A stretch of DNA of 64,000 nucleotides from Psilocybe azurescens (Eukaryota > Basidiomycota > Agaricomycetes > Agaricales > Agrocybaceae): positions 62,001-126,000 of the forward strand of contig JAJIRX010000681.1 of the NCBI GenBank assembly GCA_023853785.1, given 5' to 3'. Position 1 is the first letter of the stretch, and each line of letters starts with the position of its first letter. Made by a program: the position numbers and the translations under genes. Of this stretch, positions 37,824-50,454 are shown one piece after another. The notes beneath the pieces were generated by a model, which did no database searches, was not told the origin of the DNA, and saw nothing but the letters and a program-made list of their open reading frames with translations.

Positions 37824-38145
37824 TTCTATTTTTGTTGGCTTCACGTTCCCTATTGTATTTATAAAGAAACAAAGAAAGTGTATATTTTTTAAAGAGCATT
37901 TAAATATTCAAAGCTCGATAGTCGCACATTGACAATAGTATCGCGGCGCGACATGCACGCGCCTTATTAGAGTCACGTGTCAATATGAATTGATCACGGT
38001 TCTCGGATCTCGTTCGTGTTTGATTGCCTGAAGTGACCCCAGATTACCCCATACGTTGAAATTGGCAAGGTCCTTCCGTCTTTTGCTCCATCTCTTTATA
38101 CTTGCGACCCCATACCATTTATACCACCTGTACTGCACGCATTTG
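37824..38145. promoter_or_regulatory. Upstream region of MCCA
   Basis: A 322-bp spacer between the reductase stop and the carboxylase ATG. It includes a CACGTG-related core (GTCACGTGTC, about 37972-37981), which could be a bHLH/bZIP site. This is a weak single-motif observation. Confidence 0.35.
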
Positions 38146-41100
38146 ATGTTGCATACTACTAATCGTTCTGCCGCCTTGAAACCACTGACTGCCTCTCTTA
38201 CGAGTCGGGCTTTTACTACGTCGCATCGAGCAGCATTGCGTCCTATATCTACCGCTACTAGTTTGAAATCGCACTCATTTAGGACCCCTGCGTCGAAGTT
38301 GAATGACCATGCACATCGTGCAGGCTCTTCTGCAATACTTCGCAGAAGTTATGCATCGGAAACACTGAGTAAGCCTCTCTGTTGTCGAAGCGCTTGCGAA
38401 TGATTTTGAAGCGCAGCTGTATCAAGCATCAGCTCAGGAAACTCGATTCCCCCACTTCGATAAGATCCTTATAGCAAATAGGTAGGGTACTCAGTTGAAT
38501 TGTTGTATGACTGATGCCCAATATCCTATGCCAAGGGGTGAAATTGCATGTCGTGTCATTCGGACCGCGAAGAAGCTCGGAATAAAGACTGTAGCAGTAT
38601 ACAGCGATGCAGACAGAGATTCTCTTCATGTTCATATGGTGTGTTTCTTCTGAAGTTGCACTATATTTCCACTCAAAATTGCGGCAGGCAGATGAGGCGT
38701 ATTGTATTGGCCCGGCCCCTTCTTCGGAGAGTTACGTGAGTTGAATTTACCTAGACCAAAGGCTTTTAATAATCAGTTTTCATAGCTCAAAATGGAAAAA
38801 ATAATCGACGTTTGCCATCGTAGTGGCGCTCAGGTGCGTTCTGTTTTTTCAGTACCATGGAGATTGCTTAATCTTGGGCATGTCAGGCTGTACATCCGGG
38901 GTAAATATTCCTTCTTCCTTTACGAACTCAAGACGAATCAAGTTACGTCATAGATATGGCTTTCTGAGCGAAAACGCAGCGTTTTCAAAAAGACTGGCCG
39001 AGGACGGCATTATGTTCATCGGCCCCCAGCAAGTGCAATCGTGAGTATGGGATCTAAGAGGTAATGGTTAGTTTAAGTTTGTCCTGATACACTGTTCCTC
39101 ATACATATTTTGTAGTGAATCGAAGAATATCATGTTGAGTACGTGTTCAAGAAAAAGATTGGAGAACGTTTATGACTCACGGTTCTCATTCAGATGCTGG
39201 AGTTCCGTGCGTACCAGGATATCACGGTGAAAACCAAGACCCCGAATTTCTGTTTGCTGAGGCACAGAAAATAGGTAAGTAGAAAAGTGAAAATTCTTTC
39301 AACAATCCAGCAGTAAATTGACGCATTCCACAGGATTTCCTGTGCTAATCAAAGCCATTCATGGCGGCGGCGGAAAAGGAATGCGCACTGTTAGTACACC
39401 GACTTCTGTGGCATTTCAAGAAGCATTGTCGTCCGCCAAGCGCGAGTCACTGAAGGCATTTGGAAACGATACGGTCTTGGTAGAAAAATATATCGAGACA
39501 CCCAGGCACATAGAGGTTCAAGTCTTTGCCGACACCTTGGGTGGCGTCGTCAGTCTTTGGGAGCGCGACTGTTCCGTTCAGCGCCGAAACCAAAAGATCA
39601 TAGAAGAGGTATACATCTTCAGTGTCATAAAGCCAAGTTTATTGACAGCATCCCAAAGGCCCCAGCTCCTGGGTTATCACCAGAGCTCCGCGCCGATTTA
39701 GGCGCTAAGGCAATAGCTGCCGCAAAGGCAGTCAATTATGTTGGTGCAGGAACCGTCGAATTTATATTCGACAACGATACTACAAATTTTTACTTCATGG
39801 AAATGTAAGAGTGTTGCTCCGTTCAAAAGTCGGCATATTTTTGAGTCCATGAACGTAACAGGAATACCCGTCTCCAAGTCGAGCATCCAGTAACAGAAAT
39901 GATCACAGGCCTTGACCTAGTAGAATGGCAGCTTGAGGTGCGTTATCATGCAGTTTTTATCCAGGGAAAGTCAATGAGCGGTTTGTAGGTCGCGGCTGGC
40001 AACCCCTTGCCACTGTCACAGTCTTCGATACCCATGGTGGGTCATGCTTTTGAAGCCCGCATATATGCAGAAAATCCTAGAAACAACTTTTTGCCTGACT
40101 CTGGAACATTGCTTTATTTGTCAACACCGAAACCCACACATATCTTTGCACCGACTTATCCTCTCGCTAAATCTGCCGGATCAGCCAGCCCTGGGTCTCC
40201 TCTTGGTCCTTCGGCATCATACAACGCCGCACTTCAGATTATGCCATCCCTGCGTATTGAGCAAGGCTTCAATCAAGGAGCGTCCATTGGTGTATTTTAC
40301 GATCCTATGATTGCCAAGGTGGTTGTTCACGGCAGAGACAGAACAGAAGCTTTACGCATGCTTCGTAGAGCATTGGATGATTACCACGTCGTGGGTGTGT
40401 CGACTAATGTGGAATTCTTGAGAACATTGGCAGGAAATAAGGCATTCATCAACGAAGAGGTTGAAACTGGTTTCATCCCGGTAAGCCAACATACTTGTGG
40501 TTTACCCATAGAATCTCACATGTTGCTAGAAACACTTCAATAAACTTTTTCCTCCCTTAGCCGTACCAGGAACCGAAATATTTGCACGAGCTGCTCTTTT
40601 TGTTGCCCTTCGTGATCAAAGTCGTCTAAAGCCGTCCCCGGCCACTCCTTGGACATCATTAACCTCTCGTCGCTTTGGTGGGGATAGATATGAACGGATA
40701 ATCAACATTCAAACAGAAAACATGACGAATGAGACGACCGTTAATGTCGTACAGATATCTGCGGGGTTGTACACTATCGTCGTGGAGACTGAACGCGGAC
40801 CTGTGAAATTCTCCTCAGTCACTGCTCAATTATTGGACCAAACTACCCTCTCTGCAACTCTAGATTCCAATAACTCTCGTACAACTATTGTATCACAACT
40901 TCCACATCCTGCGATACCAGCGTCGCAATCACCAGCCACCATGGAGCGTTTACACGTCTTCAGCGAAGGACAGAAAGTTACTTTGATTTTGCCGTCTCCG
41001 AACTGGTTGCTCTCCTTAGGCGGAGACCTATCTGCTGAAGGCGCATTGAAGGCGCCCATGCCAAGTCTAATAGTTGAGCTCAGGGTCAAGGCTGGTGATC

Positions 41101-41261
41101 GAGTTGAGAAGGGTCAGGCCGTCGTTGTGATTGAGAGCATGAAAACGGAGACGGTCCTACGAGCAGATGCAACAGGTACCGTCAAATCCGTGAACTGTAA
41201 AGCCGGTGAGATGGTAGAAGAAGGGCGAGAGTTGGTGGACATCGAGGCAGATGAGCCATAG
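38146..41261 (+). CDS. 3-methylcrotonyl-CoA carboxylase alpha (biotinylated) subunit, mitochondrial
   Basis: Biotin-dependent carboxylase subunit of leucine breakdown in mitochondria; it carries out biotin carboxylation with ATP and bicarbonate. The start at 38146 ([14 protein letters not shown]) gives an Arg/Ser/Thr-rich targeting presequence ([17 protein letters not shown]). The biotin carboxylase domain starts [20 protein letters not shown] and includes [29 protein letters not shown], the ATP-grasp Gly loop [44 protein letters not shown] and [14 protein letters not shown]. After the MCC-type linker comes the biotinyl domain with [13 protein letters not shown]; the Lys of MKT is the biotin site. 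About ten short introns are present and no frame breaks were seen. The next gene, DUS2, is convergent, with 87 bp between the stops. Confidence 0.92.
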
Positions 41262-41348
41262 TGTAGAGTGTACTTGTTAACTGTTCTACAATTTGAATAT
41301 ATGCATATTACTTGAAGATCTAAATAGGCCCAGATTAGACTTCCAGAG

Positions 41349-42817
41349 TTACATGGAGGCAAGCGACAAGCTTCCGCTAGGTGTCGGTGTCGTCGCATCA
41401 TGACCGGGAATCTTTGCTAGAGGTCTGCCTGTGTCGTTCGGAAGAAACGGTGCACCCGAGCCAGGTGGTTCTGGGTTCTGAGTTCCTTCTGGTGTTATTG
41501 TGACACTTTCGTCATCTTGCTCGGCGTGAGGTGAGCCACCCTCGCTCAAAAGCATTCTGTGCTCTCTAGGGGGATTGGCTTCGATGGCGTCGAGGATCTG
41601 CTGGAACTCTTGCTCCCCTGTGGAAGAGGCCATCAAGTGTTCCATGTCTGCATAATCTTTTGCCTGGCTCAAGGTTTGTCGCAGTGCGAGGGATTCTGCC
41701 TTCGTGACATGTGTGCGAGGACCTTTGAATTGGCCGACGCAGAATTTAGTAAGGCTAAAATGGTTTTGTAGATATTTACTCTGCACCCAGTGTTTGTTAG
41801 CTTGAAGCGAGCAATTCAAGGGAGAAAATCATACATACCAGGTTCAGATAGGCAGGGACCAAGGATGTCTCGACGTCTTTGAGAGGCTCTGGAGAAAAGC
41901 ATGATGGATTTGACTCCGCCCCTCTGGCTATCATGACGGAATGCGCGCCGGTTATCTCCCCGTACTCTTTTGGCATCTTCCCAATCCTTGCAATCACCAT
42001 TCTCAACGACGGCTATGCCTTTCCCCATTCCTTCCACGAATTCAACAATCTCCCTCAGTCTCTCTATGACAGCTCTATCCTTCTCTCGCATGTTCCTTGT
42101 CCGACAATGAACTGTCAATGCACTAACGCCCGTATTAACAATGCGCTCCACGAGTTTCAGCGTGTCTTCTTGCGAAGGCAGGAGGCGGATTTTAGCAGTT
42201 ACAGTGATGTGAGGGGGCATCTCTTTCCGTAATGCAATCAGGATTGAACATAGCAAATCAGGATTCGTGAGCAGAGCGGCTCCCATGCCGGCGTGTGTCG
42301 AGAAAGGTTTAGGGCAGCCACAGTTAAGGTCTATGCCTGAGATGTCCTGCATTACTGTCTTCGCTGCTTGAACGGCCAATTCTGGGTCGGAAGAACCCAT
42401 CTGATATATGAGGTATGGTTTCTCAACAGGATGGGTAGCGAATATCGCGCGAGACACCCCATTGTAAGATACGACTCCAGTGATGGCTATGAATTATGAG
42501 TTTGCAGGCACCGGAAAGAAATACACGTAGACTTACGATCGACTTCCCGCGTCGAATGGAGAATGGCTTTATCGATAATCTCAGGACCCCATACTAAAGT
42601 AGCGCCATGCTTTAATGCAAAAAGACGCGTAGGAACTGCAAAGGTAATAAGGTAAGTATTGCATTAAGCCACCACAACCCTACGTACGGGCCCCAGATCG
42701 AACCATAGGCGCAAGAAATAAACCGTTCTTGAAATCGTCTGGGGTGAGGTGATCTACCTTTGTTCGTTTGCTGGGCCTGGGAGAGGGAGATGGCGAATGC
42801 GTTCTAGTACGCGACAT
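41349..42817 (-). CDS. DUS2: tRNA-dihydrouridine synthase (Dus2 type)
   Basis: FMN/NADPH enzyme that reduces uridine 20 in tRNA D-loops. The start at 42817 gives MSRTRTHSPSPSPRPSKRTK, then DDFKNGLFLAPMVRSGA, the typical first strand. Further motifs are YLIYQMGSSDPELAVQAAK, DLNCGCPKPFSTHAGMGAAL (catalytic Cys), TAKIRLLPSQEDTLKLVERI, ALTVHCRTRNMREKD and VVENGDCKDWEDAKRV. After a frame break, ITGAHSVMIARGAESNPSCF and NHFSLTKFCVGQFKG continue the Dus2 C-terminal part. The break sits in a C4 run on the plus strand (41958-41961). Removing one base restores VREITGAH. The tail is acidic and Pro/Ser-rich, ending PSGSLSLASM. Confidence 0.9.
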
Positions 42818-43131
42818 GCTGAAAAACTGAGATATTCGAACAAACAATCTCATCAATCGAGGAAGAGCGGGTTGAGTCGGTAATTAATCAATCCACAAGC
42901 GCTAACTTTTTTGTGATTTGTTTGGCACAATCCTCAAATGGTAATAAACGAGTGGTAATATCAATCAAATTGGAGATATCTGCTTTTGAGTATAGTAACC
43001 ACAACATATCATATCCTTCCTGCACGAGGCTATGTCAATGAGAATAGGAAGCCATCGACGACATAACGAGGAATTCAGACGACAACCCCCTCGACCTCAC
43101 TATATTAATAACTTATCATCGCTCCATTACT
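42818..43131. other. Spacer between DUS2 and calnexin
   Basis: 314 bp that should contain the DUS2 promoter and the calnexin 3' UTR. An open frame starting at 43032 (+) mostly overlaps the calnexin antisense strand and is not supported. Confidence 0.45.
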
Positions 43132-45182
43132 TCACTTACGCTTCTTCAAGCCATCGTCTTTCTTCGAGTCAATTGCTGACGAAACGGAGGCTGCTTCTTT
43201 TTTCTTCTCGTCGGAAGATTCGGTTTTCTTGGTAGACTATAGAATTGTTGTAAGTGTTAAATGTCTGTTGAGTAAATAATTCGAACCAACCTTGGTGACG
43301 ACGGGCTTCTGAGCACCCCCAATAATGCTAATCAAAGCACCGAGCATACCAAAGAGTGTGAAGAGGGCACCAACAAGAGCAGCACCTGTTTCAGGTTGGG
43401 ACTTGAAGGCCAGGATGGGATCGAGCTTGGCAGCTTCGACAAATGCGATGACACGGGTGCGGATGAAGCTGATAGGGTCATCCTTGAAGGAGATAGAATC
43501 GTCTTCATCCTCGTCAACGGTTGCAGGCTTGTCAAGGGAAACCTCAATGGGCTTCTTGACTTCGAAAGTCTCAGCTGCAAGGGCCTTGGCATCTTCAGCT
43601 GAATGACCGATGTAGATGTTGTCAAAGAGAATGTCTTCAGTCATGGTCCAGAGTTCGATACCAACACCACCCTGCAAGAACGTCAGTGAGACGCCCATAG
43701 ATTGTAACAATAATACATACAATCTTGGACAGTGATTTCACGGGGGTAAGATCTTCGAAAAAGTCAGGATTAGGAATCTTGCGAGGAGCCCAGGGGCCTT
43801 TGTATGCAGGGTTGGCGATTTGAGGAGCGGTCCATTTGCCCTTGTAGGCGGGGTTGGACTTGAAGGGACTGATGTTGTCAATTAGACGTGGGTATGGTTG
43901 AACTAACATTCAAAAGCTAACCGTTTCCACTCTCCGCAGCCAGGAGCTTCAGAACACTTAGGATTAGGAACAGTAGGAGCAATCCAATCCCCATCTTCTT
44001 CGTCGTCCCACTCCTCGGGTTTGGTGGCATCTATCAAAGATGTCAACGTGCTGCCAAACTCCCAGGATATTTAACTTACCAGGATCAGGAATGGTCAAGG
44101 GCTCATCATCGAGCCATCCTTCAGGCTTAACAGCCTCTTCATCGAGAATTTCGAAGGGAGCTTCCTCGTCCCAGTCTGCAGGCTAAAGGAAATTAAATAT
44201 ATTGCATATTCAGCATGAATTGACATGAAATTCACCTTCTTGGCTTCAGGATCAGCGATTGTGGCCTCGTCCACCCAGTCTTCAGGCTTGAAATCCTCGG
44301 CGTCGTCAATTTCCTTGGCAGGGTTTACAGCAGGTTCAAAGTCTTCCAGGAGACCGCCTTTCTTCTCGCTCTCTCCATTAATGAGAACCTCATAGGTGTT
44401 GTCAGGACTATTTTGAATTAGTATATGCTGATATGAAAAAGCAAGTTAATTCATACTTGATAATGAGGGTATAAAGATTAGTGAGTTTCTCGATGGTGGG
44501 ATGAGGGGCGATCTTGAGATGTTTCTCCTCTGTAACGCCAGTCTTGGGACTCTTGTGACGGAAAATAAAGTGGACCTACAAAAGATAGGTTCAGTGGTGA
44601 TAACAACGTGACGGCTAAGAACATACCTTGGTTCCTGGGCAGGTGAGATCAGGACCGAACATGACTACCCAAGGCGTAGTGTCAGAGAATTCCTTTCCGC
44701 TGGTTTGGAAACCATCTTCCAGGAGTTTGACATAACCACCACCACAGTTGCCTCCTTTCTGGTACTTGACTTCATATTGGACAACTAGGGGTTTGTCTTT
44801 GAAGTCAATGGGTTCTGAGAACGCGGCAGAGATGGCGTGATGAGCCGCTTTGCTTTTCGCGACGAGACCCTTGTCCCCCTCAATGACGGAAATGGAAGGA
44901 TCTTCGACCTCCCACTTGCCGACATAGCTAAAGGTCTCGCCACCGACTGGAGTCTTCTTTGTCGCCTCTGAGGCTGTCCAACGCTCTGTCCAATCTTCTG
45001 TGAACTGCTCTACAAAGGGAGCTTTGATCTCAGTGGGCTTTAGGATATGGGTAATTAGCGCGACCGTGAAAGTGTAAGTAAGCAATATCACACACTGTGA
45101 AAGTGGGTTTGGGAGTGTCGTCCGACTGAGCCAACGCGCCAGTGGCGACAAGGGCCAGTAAAGAAAGCGCTACGCTTCGCAT
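43132..45182 (-). CDS. CNE1: Calnexin, ER membrane lectin chaperone
   Basis: Type I ER membrane protein that binds monoglucosylated glycoproteins and assists their folding. The signal peptide is [20 protein letters not shown]. The lectin domain has [52 protein letters not shown] and [15 protein letters not shown]. The Pro-rich arm shows the calnexin repeat pattern (IPDP..KPEDWD type), then [20 protein letters not shown] and [31 protein letters not shown] closes the lectin domain. One transmembrane helix ([20 protein letters not shown]) precedes a charged cytosolic tail ending LKKRK, with Lys at -3 and -4 as in dilysine ER-retrieval signals. The stop is at 43132-43134. At least seven introns. 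Confidence 0.94.
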
Positions 45183-45275
45183 TATTATACGAAGGACCGA
45201 ATATACAGAGAAAGAAAAAGGAGAAGGAGTGTTAAGCTGTAAGTAAATTCCTGTCACTGACTTTTCTTCCTAAAT

Positions 45276-45340
45276 ACGTGCCCACCTACGTGGCACACGT
45301 CGTTCTCCCACACGTCACGTGCCCCGTGTCAAGGCACGTC
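45276..45340 (-). promoter_or_regulatory. ACGT-core cluster upstream of calnexin, candidate UPR elements
   Basis: Six ACGT cores lie in 65 bp: 45276, 45288, 45297, 45312, 45317 and 45336. They sit 95-160 bp before the calnexin ATG. On the calnexin strand several read TGACGTG, GACGTGTG or CACGTG. Hac1/XBP1-type bZIP factors bind ACGTG cores in promoters of ER chaperones, so this is a good UPR element candidate. Alternatively they could be general bZIP/bHLH sites. Confidence 0.55.
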
Positions 45341-45425
45341 CATGGAATCCAAATGGAATTACTTGGAATATTCGTGAATTATTTAAAACAAAGTACATAT
45401 CTACAACCACAGTATCATAGCAAAA

Positions 45426-48400
45426 TTATCCTAGCAGATCAGCATGGCCTGATGCTGAAAGAGCGAGCTGAAATAGAAAAAGTTTAAGTGAGTACCATAA
45501 TGTATGCAGGCGACGTGGAATATGCATACCACGAACTCATCATCCAAATATTTGGACACCGCAATTTGGTCGCCGAGTCCTTTTCTTCGGCGGGTCTTCA
45601 GCACAAGGTCTCTGGCTAATGCCTGACCCGAGGCGGGTTCCAGTGGCCTGAGTTTGATGCTCGAGTCCGTGGGATCACCTGTATACATTTTCAGATCCTG
45701 CAGAATGTTGACAATGTGAAAAGAATACTACCTGGGACAATTGACCAGTGGTCGAACACTTGCAGGCAGAACGCTTGTCCTTGTGTTGCTGTTCTAAGGT
45801 CGGTTTCAAAGCCATTTGCGTCTATTACTGGAATAAGAGCTTTGACGGTGTAGAGCGGTGATCCGGCTTTTGGAATGTCTTGCGTAACATGACCACGACG
45901 ACGGGCAAGTACTGTATAAACAGCCGATATGCAGTCGGCTGGAGCCTGCACTTCCACGTAGTATACTGGTTCCATCAGTCTCGGGGTTGCCTATTCGGAT
46001 TTAGAAGAATTAAGTGGTACGTGTCAGGTATTAATAAAGAAAACGACTTCTCACCATCAAGAAAGACGAATAACAAACACGGCGAGCAGTGGGAACAATT
46101 TGACCCCCACCACGGAAAATTGGCTCTTGCGCAAGGCCAGCATCAAGAATGCGGAATTTCACGTTTCGCATGGCTACACAAAACAAACTTCAGCAAGTAG
46201 AATCGCAAGCCAGAGAAAAAGAGACAACTAACGCTCATCACAGAGTGGACCTTCACGGGCTCCCCATTGGAAACCTTGCTTGATATGCTCTTTGACTGTT
46301 CCAAGAAGTTTCTTATCCACCTTTGCTCTCTTCGGGTAAATGGCAATATCTTTAACGAAGATAGATTCCTCACCTGGGAAGGCAGTGTGTCATCCAAAAG
46401 GACATTTGGCCCATTCTCGTCTGGGCCAAATGCCCATATTGAGCGTGAAGCTAAAAGATCCCATTGATATTTCTCTTGAAAGAATCCTCCTCTTTCCTTG
46501 GCTGTCATTCGCATATTAACACGACCTCTTTCGATGTCTTCAGCTATTCCACGTTCGAGAGGCTCAGCGATCATTGTAAGTTTGTTCCTTGGATAATGCT
46601 CATTTAATTCAGGTTCAAAAGGGAACAATTGTGGGCTCACTTTTTGTTGGGGGTGTCGGCATAACATTTCAGAGCACTGGTCTCTAAGACCGTCTCGCAA
46701 AACTTTGTTACAGGATCTGAGACTTTGATCTCAATTTCTGAGAATAATCTACGGAGATCATGCATGACACAGTCAAGGTAGAGCTCTCCCGTTCCAATGA
46801 GAACATGTTCACCGCTTTCCTCGACTTTAGTTGATACCAAGGGATACGACTTGTTGATACTTCGTAGACCGGCCAACATCTTCGGTAGTTCTGATGGTGC
46901 AATGGGTTCAATGGCGATTTTCAGAACTGATTGTGTCATATGTCTGATGGGACGGAAAATATTGAGATCTTCTTCTATGTCCATGCCGGCCAAAGTTGCT
47001 GTCTTAGATATGGATGCGTCGACGCCTCCAATCAGCACAAGATTTCCAGCAGGAATCTCGTCTGCTGGGATAAAATATCTAAAACCACGTTATCTTCTTG
47101 AGATCCACGGAATAACAATCTTGTTCGTAGACATACCGTGACTCGCTTATCCAAAGATCATCGACAGTGGCCTTCATCATATCTTCTTCGTCTTCAGGGG
47201 AATAGCCCTCTCCTAGAACCTTAATTTCCATTCCTTTGCGCAAAGTCCCACTAATCACACGACCAAATGATCTGAATGATTGAGCATCAGTAGTATGGTA
47301 TAGCTTCGAAACCTGAACGACGACCGGGCCCTCAGGATCACAGGATTTCATGGACACCGCAAGTTCTCCCGTCTGGGAGCCCAGATATGTTGACTCGACC
47401 TTATGAGAGCATAAGCAAGGGATATCACCTTAAGAATCTAAATTTACCTTGCTGGCCGTTCCTTCTGCAGGCGAAGGAATGTGTTCTACAATGACATCGA
47501 CAAGGCCAGTAGATTTGCCGAAGAATTGATCCAGCACGGCTTTTAAGAGAGGCCTGACATCCATTTTAAACATGATTGGCTTTAGCTGAATGCCTAAGCC
47601 CTCCAGAGTGTTCCGGAGATCATCTGTTTCCTCGCTGAGGACATGACTGTACAGTTTATACAGAGGAGTCAAAATGAAATGCACGAAAGTGCGTTCACTC
47701 TCCGGATCAGCTTGCTTTCGGGTAAACTTGCGAGTATCCTCGTTAAAGTAGATGTCTCCCCACAGTCGATCAGCGAACGACCTGACATCTAAGGAGCCTT
47801 GATATAAAAATTAGATGATATGAAAAATGAAAAAGAAGTTGCGAATTACCGTAAGTGTCGGCGTACATTTGAGCAAAAGAACGCAGCGTGAAACACCAAT
47901 TCATATCGGTGCTTGCAAATGCCACATTCCCGTTCTCAGGACTAAGGCGCAAGTCTGAATTTGGGTCAATCGAACTAAACGGACAATGAGCAGGTATAGA
48001 ATCAAATGAATGACCATTTACTTACCTAATGAAGCTATTAATCTCTTCAATAGTATGTTTGATTTTATAGTAAGCGTCAGCCGGTTTTATTCGTAGTTCC
48101 AGAATTAATCTGTCAATTTTGTTCACGACAAGCGTGATTTTAACGCCTTCTTGTAGGGCATGTCGAATAATAAATTCTGTCCCAACCATCAACTGTAACA
48201 CAATTCCAGTCAAAACAACCGTGATTCAGGGGGAGCGTACATACCCCTTCAACCACATCAACCACCAGAACGATCCCATCGACCAAGCGAACGGCGGAAG
48301 CAACTTCGTCCACAAAGTTGATGTGGCCAGGCGTGTCAATTAAGTGAATAAGGTGCGACTTTCCGGCGGTTGTTGAAAGGACGAGAGACATCGGGGACGA

Positions 48401-49133
48401 TTTTATTGATATTTCACGTTCTCGCGACAAAATATGCGTATCGGTGTAGCGAGTCTATATCACATTTGTAAGAATCATTGATTGCATTTGAACATGGCGT
48501 ACAGGTTTATCTGCATCCCATATCAACTTGTGAGTTTCAAAGACAAGCATGTCCATGAGAGCTGTTTTTCCATGATGAAGATGACCGACAACAGCAACGT
48601 TTCGAATCATCTCTGGGAAGCCGGTCATATTCAAGAGAAACCTTAGGAACGCGTCAAGATGAGGATCAAACGGCACATTCATAGTTGTGTTCGTACCCTT
48701 TATCAAATCGCGTCTCGGGCATGTCCCTTTCTTCCACAGTCCATTTCCTGACTTTAATGGGAGCAATAATAGGTTCCGTAAGAGGTTGCGCGTCTTCTTC
48801 TTGGACCATTGTTTCCACTCCAGGGCCGTAGACATCTTGAGCTGAAGGGTAGTACTGTTTTTCTTCGTGAAGGACGACCGCCCTATGAGAAGGTTCTATC
48901 TCCAATGTTATAGTCATGAAACGTCGATATAAGGACAGTAAATATTTACCGTCGACTTGCATAAGGGACATGCCTTCTCCTTCATTCATTTGAACATCGT
49001 CGAATCCCTCTAATGGTGCATTCTGTACTGGTTCCTCTTCGAACTGTCGCTGGGGGACGTCCTCTTCGTCGTCTGAATCGAGGTCCGCGCCGATGTAATT
49101 ACCAAACTCGTCGTAATCCTCGAAGGAAGCCAT
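45426..49133 (-). CDS. SNU114: U5 snRNP GTPase Snu114 (EF-2-like)
   Basis: Spliceosomal GTPase of the U5 snRNP that controls Brr2 during activation and disassembly. The start at 49133 gives [21 protein letters not shown], the acidic N-terminus diagnostic for Snu114. G-domain motifs are present: G1 [18 protein letters not shown]3 [14 protein letters not shown] and G4 [15 protein letters not shown]-2-like domains follow: [31 protein letters not shown] helix, [60 protein letters not shown] and [17 protein letters not shown]. The C-terminus [19 protein letters not shown] is followed across a last intron by [13 protein letters not shown]. About ten introns. Confidence 0.94.
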
Positions 49134-49376
49134 GACTCGGTAATGCAGTTATGGGGTATGAAGTTGTATATAAAGTAGAGATGTTAGGAAGAGTGCAAGG
49201 GAAAGTGATTGCAAAAGGAGAGAAAGGCGGTAAGAGTACAATCCAACTTAAGCATCAAGAAAGACGCGCGAGATATTATTTTGTAACTCCGTTCACTGTC
49301 TGTGACAACTCGGTCAATTGGTCGTAATGAGTCTAAACACAAGCCTAAGGGCTTCGAGCTTTCATATCTACATAAC
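49134..49376. promoter_or_regulatory. Bidirectional promoter of SNU114 and prefoldin subunit 1
   Basis: 243 bp between two divergent ATG codons. No TATA box stands out; both genes are housekeeping genes. Confidence 0.5.
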
Positions 49377-49963
49377 ATGGCGTCTTTATCCGATGATACC
49401 CTACGGAAGGTATTATCTTACTTGAAGTCTCTACCGTTGATCTTACTTGGAACTGAAATGCCCCGTAGATCTTGATGCAGATCCAGCAGACTGCAATCCA
49501 GTCTCAAAGGGCACTAAATGTCTCAATGCAGCAGACCTCTGTCAAGGATCGTGAACGTAGAATTCTTCAATTAACTATCGATGAAATCAGTCAAATGAAT
49601 GGCGATGTCAATCTTTACAAGGGTGTTGGCAAGATGTACGGCAAAGTCAACCTCAATCACGATGTCGACTCATCCGTCATTCACTCAGGTTTATACACGT
49701 TCCTCGCGACATAATGGAAGGAGAATTAAAAGCTCAAGAAAAGGAACTTTCTGACGATATTACTAGCTTGAACAAGAAGGTCTGATCTCTCGTACATTTC
49801 ATTTTTACCATACTCAGGAATTTATCTCTCTAGTCAAAATACCTCGAGAAGCAATTCAACGATGCGCAAGCACAGCTACGAGACATCGTGCGTTCAGTGC
49901 ATTTTTCCTTTTATTAATGTCATAATTCCTCTCCAGTTCCATCACGCCCCGAAGCAACAATAG
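49377..49963 (+). CDS. PFD1: Prefoldin subunit 1
   Basis: Beta-type subunit of the hexameric prefoldin chaperone, which hands unfolded actin and tubulin to the CCT chaperonin (whose eta subunit is also in this window). Five exons (49377-49409, 49469-49635, 49689-49779, 49834-49887, 49937-49963) give 123 residues, the usual length. The protein reads MASLSDDTLRKILMQIQQTA, then SQRALNVSMQQTSVKDRERR in the first coiled coil. The central hairpin NGDVNLYKGVGKMFIHVPRD follows, then the second coiled coil (LNKKSKYLEKQFNDAQAQLR), ending DIFHHAPKQQ. All junctions are GT..AG and phases agree. Confidence 0.92.
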
Positions 49964-50454
49964 ATGGCAAGTAAACTTCCCTTTGACCATGGCCTCTCAT
50001 CATCCTTCCCCGCAAGTTCTTAGAAACTACGGCGACCTCACACGTCTGCATATTACTAGTACTTAACATCATAACCTCACAAAAAATCACTAAGCCATGC
50101 CTACTCATATGTCTTTTACCCCAGTGAAATTAATGATCTTCGTGTTTGAATGCAATAATCGTACATTATGCTGTATTTCCACATTGCAGGCGTTCGAGAC
50201 ACTCTGGAAATTTACATAATGTTTACCTCGAGGGTCCCGTCTTGGTCTTTGATCCTGTTCGCAATCACAAAGCTTTCGCATCCCCACGGCTCTCAAAGCC
50301 TTGGAATAAGATGGCAAACATAAATTTCTCATTTGTTACTCAAACTGAAGGTTGGGAACCATGCCGGAACGGTAAATTGACTTGCCACTTGGGTTGACTC
50401 CTTACTGACCTTTCTACTGATCGTTATGTGGTTTAGTCGGTTGTTATCAGCCCC
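49964..50454. other. Intergenic region
   Basis: About 490 bp with no gene that I can support. An open frame at 50146-50397 (+) shows no recognisable motif. Confidence 0.45.

Noticed and set aside
49964..50397. Open frame 50146-50397 as a gene
   Set aside because: No recognisable motif or continuation; may be upstream remnants of the TPR pseudogene, but this cannot be shown.
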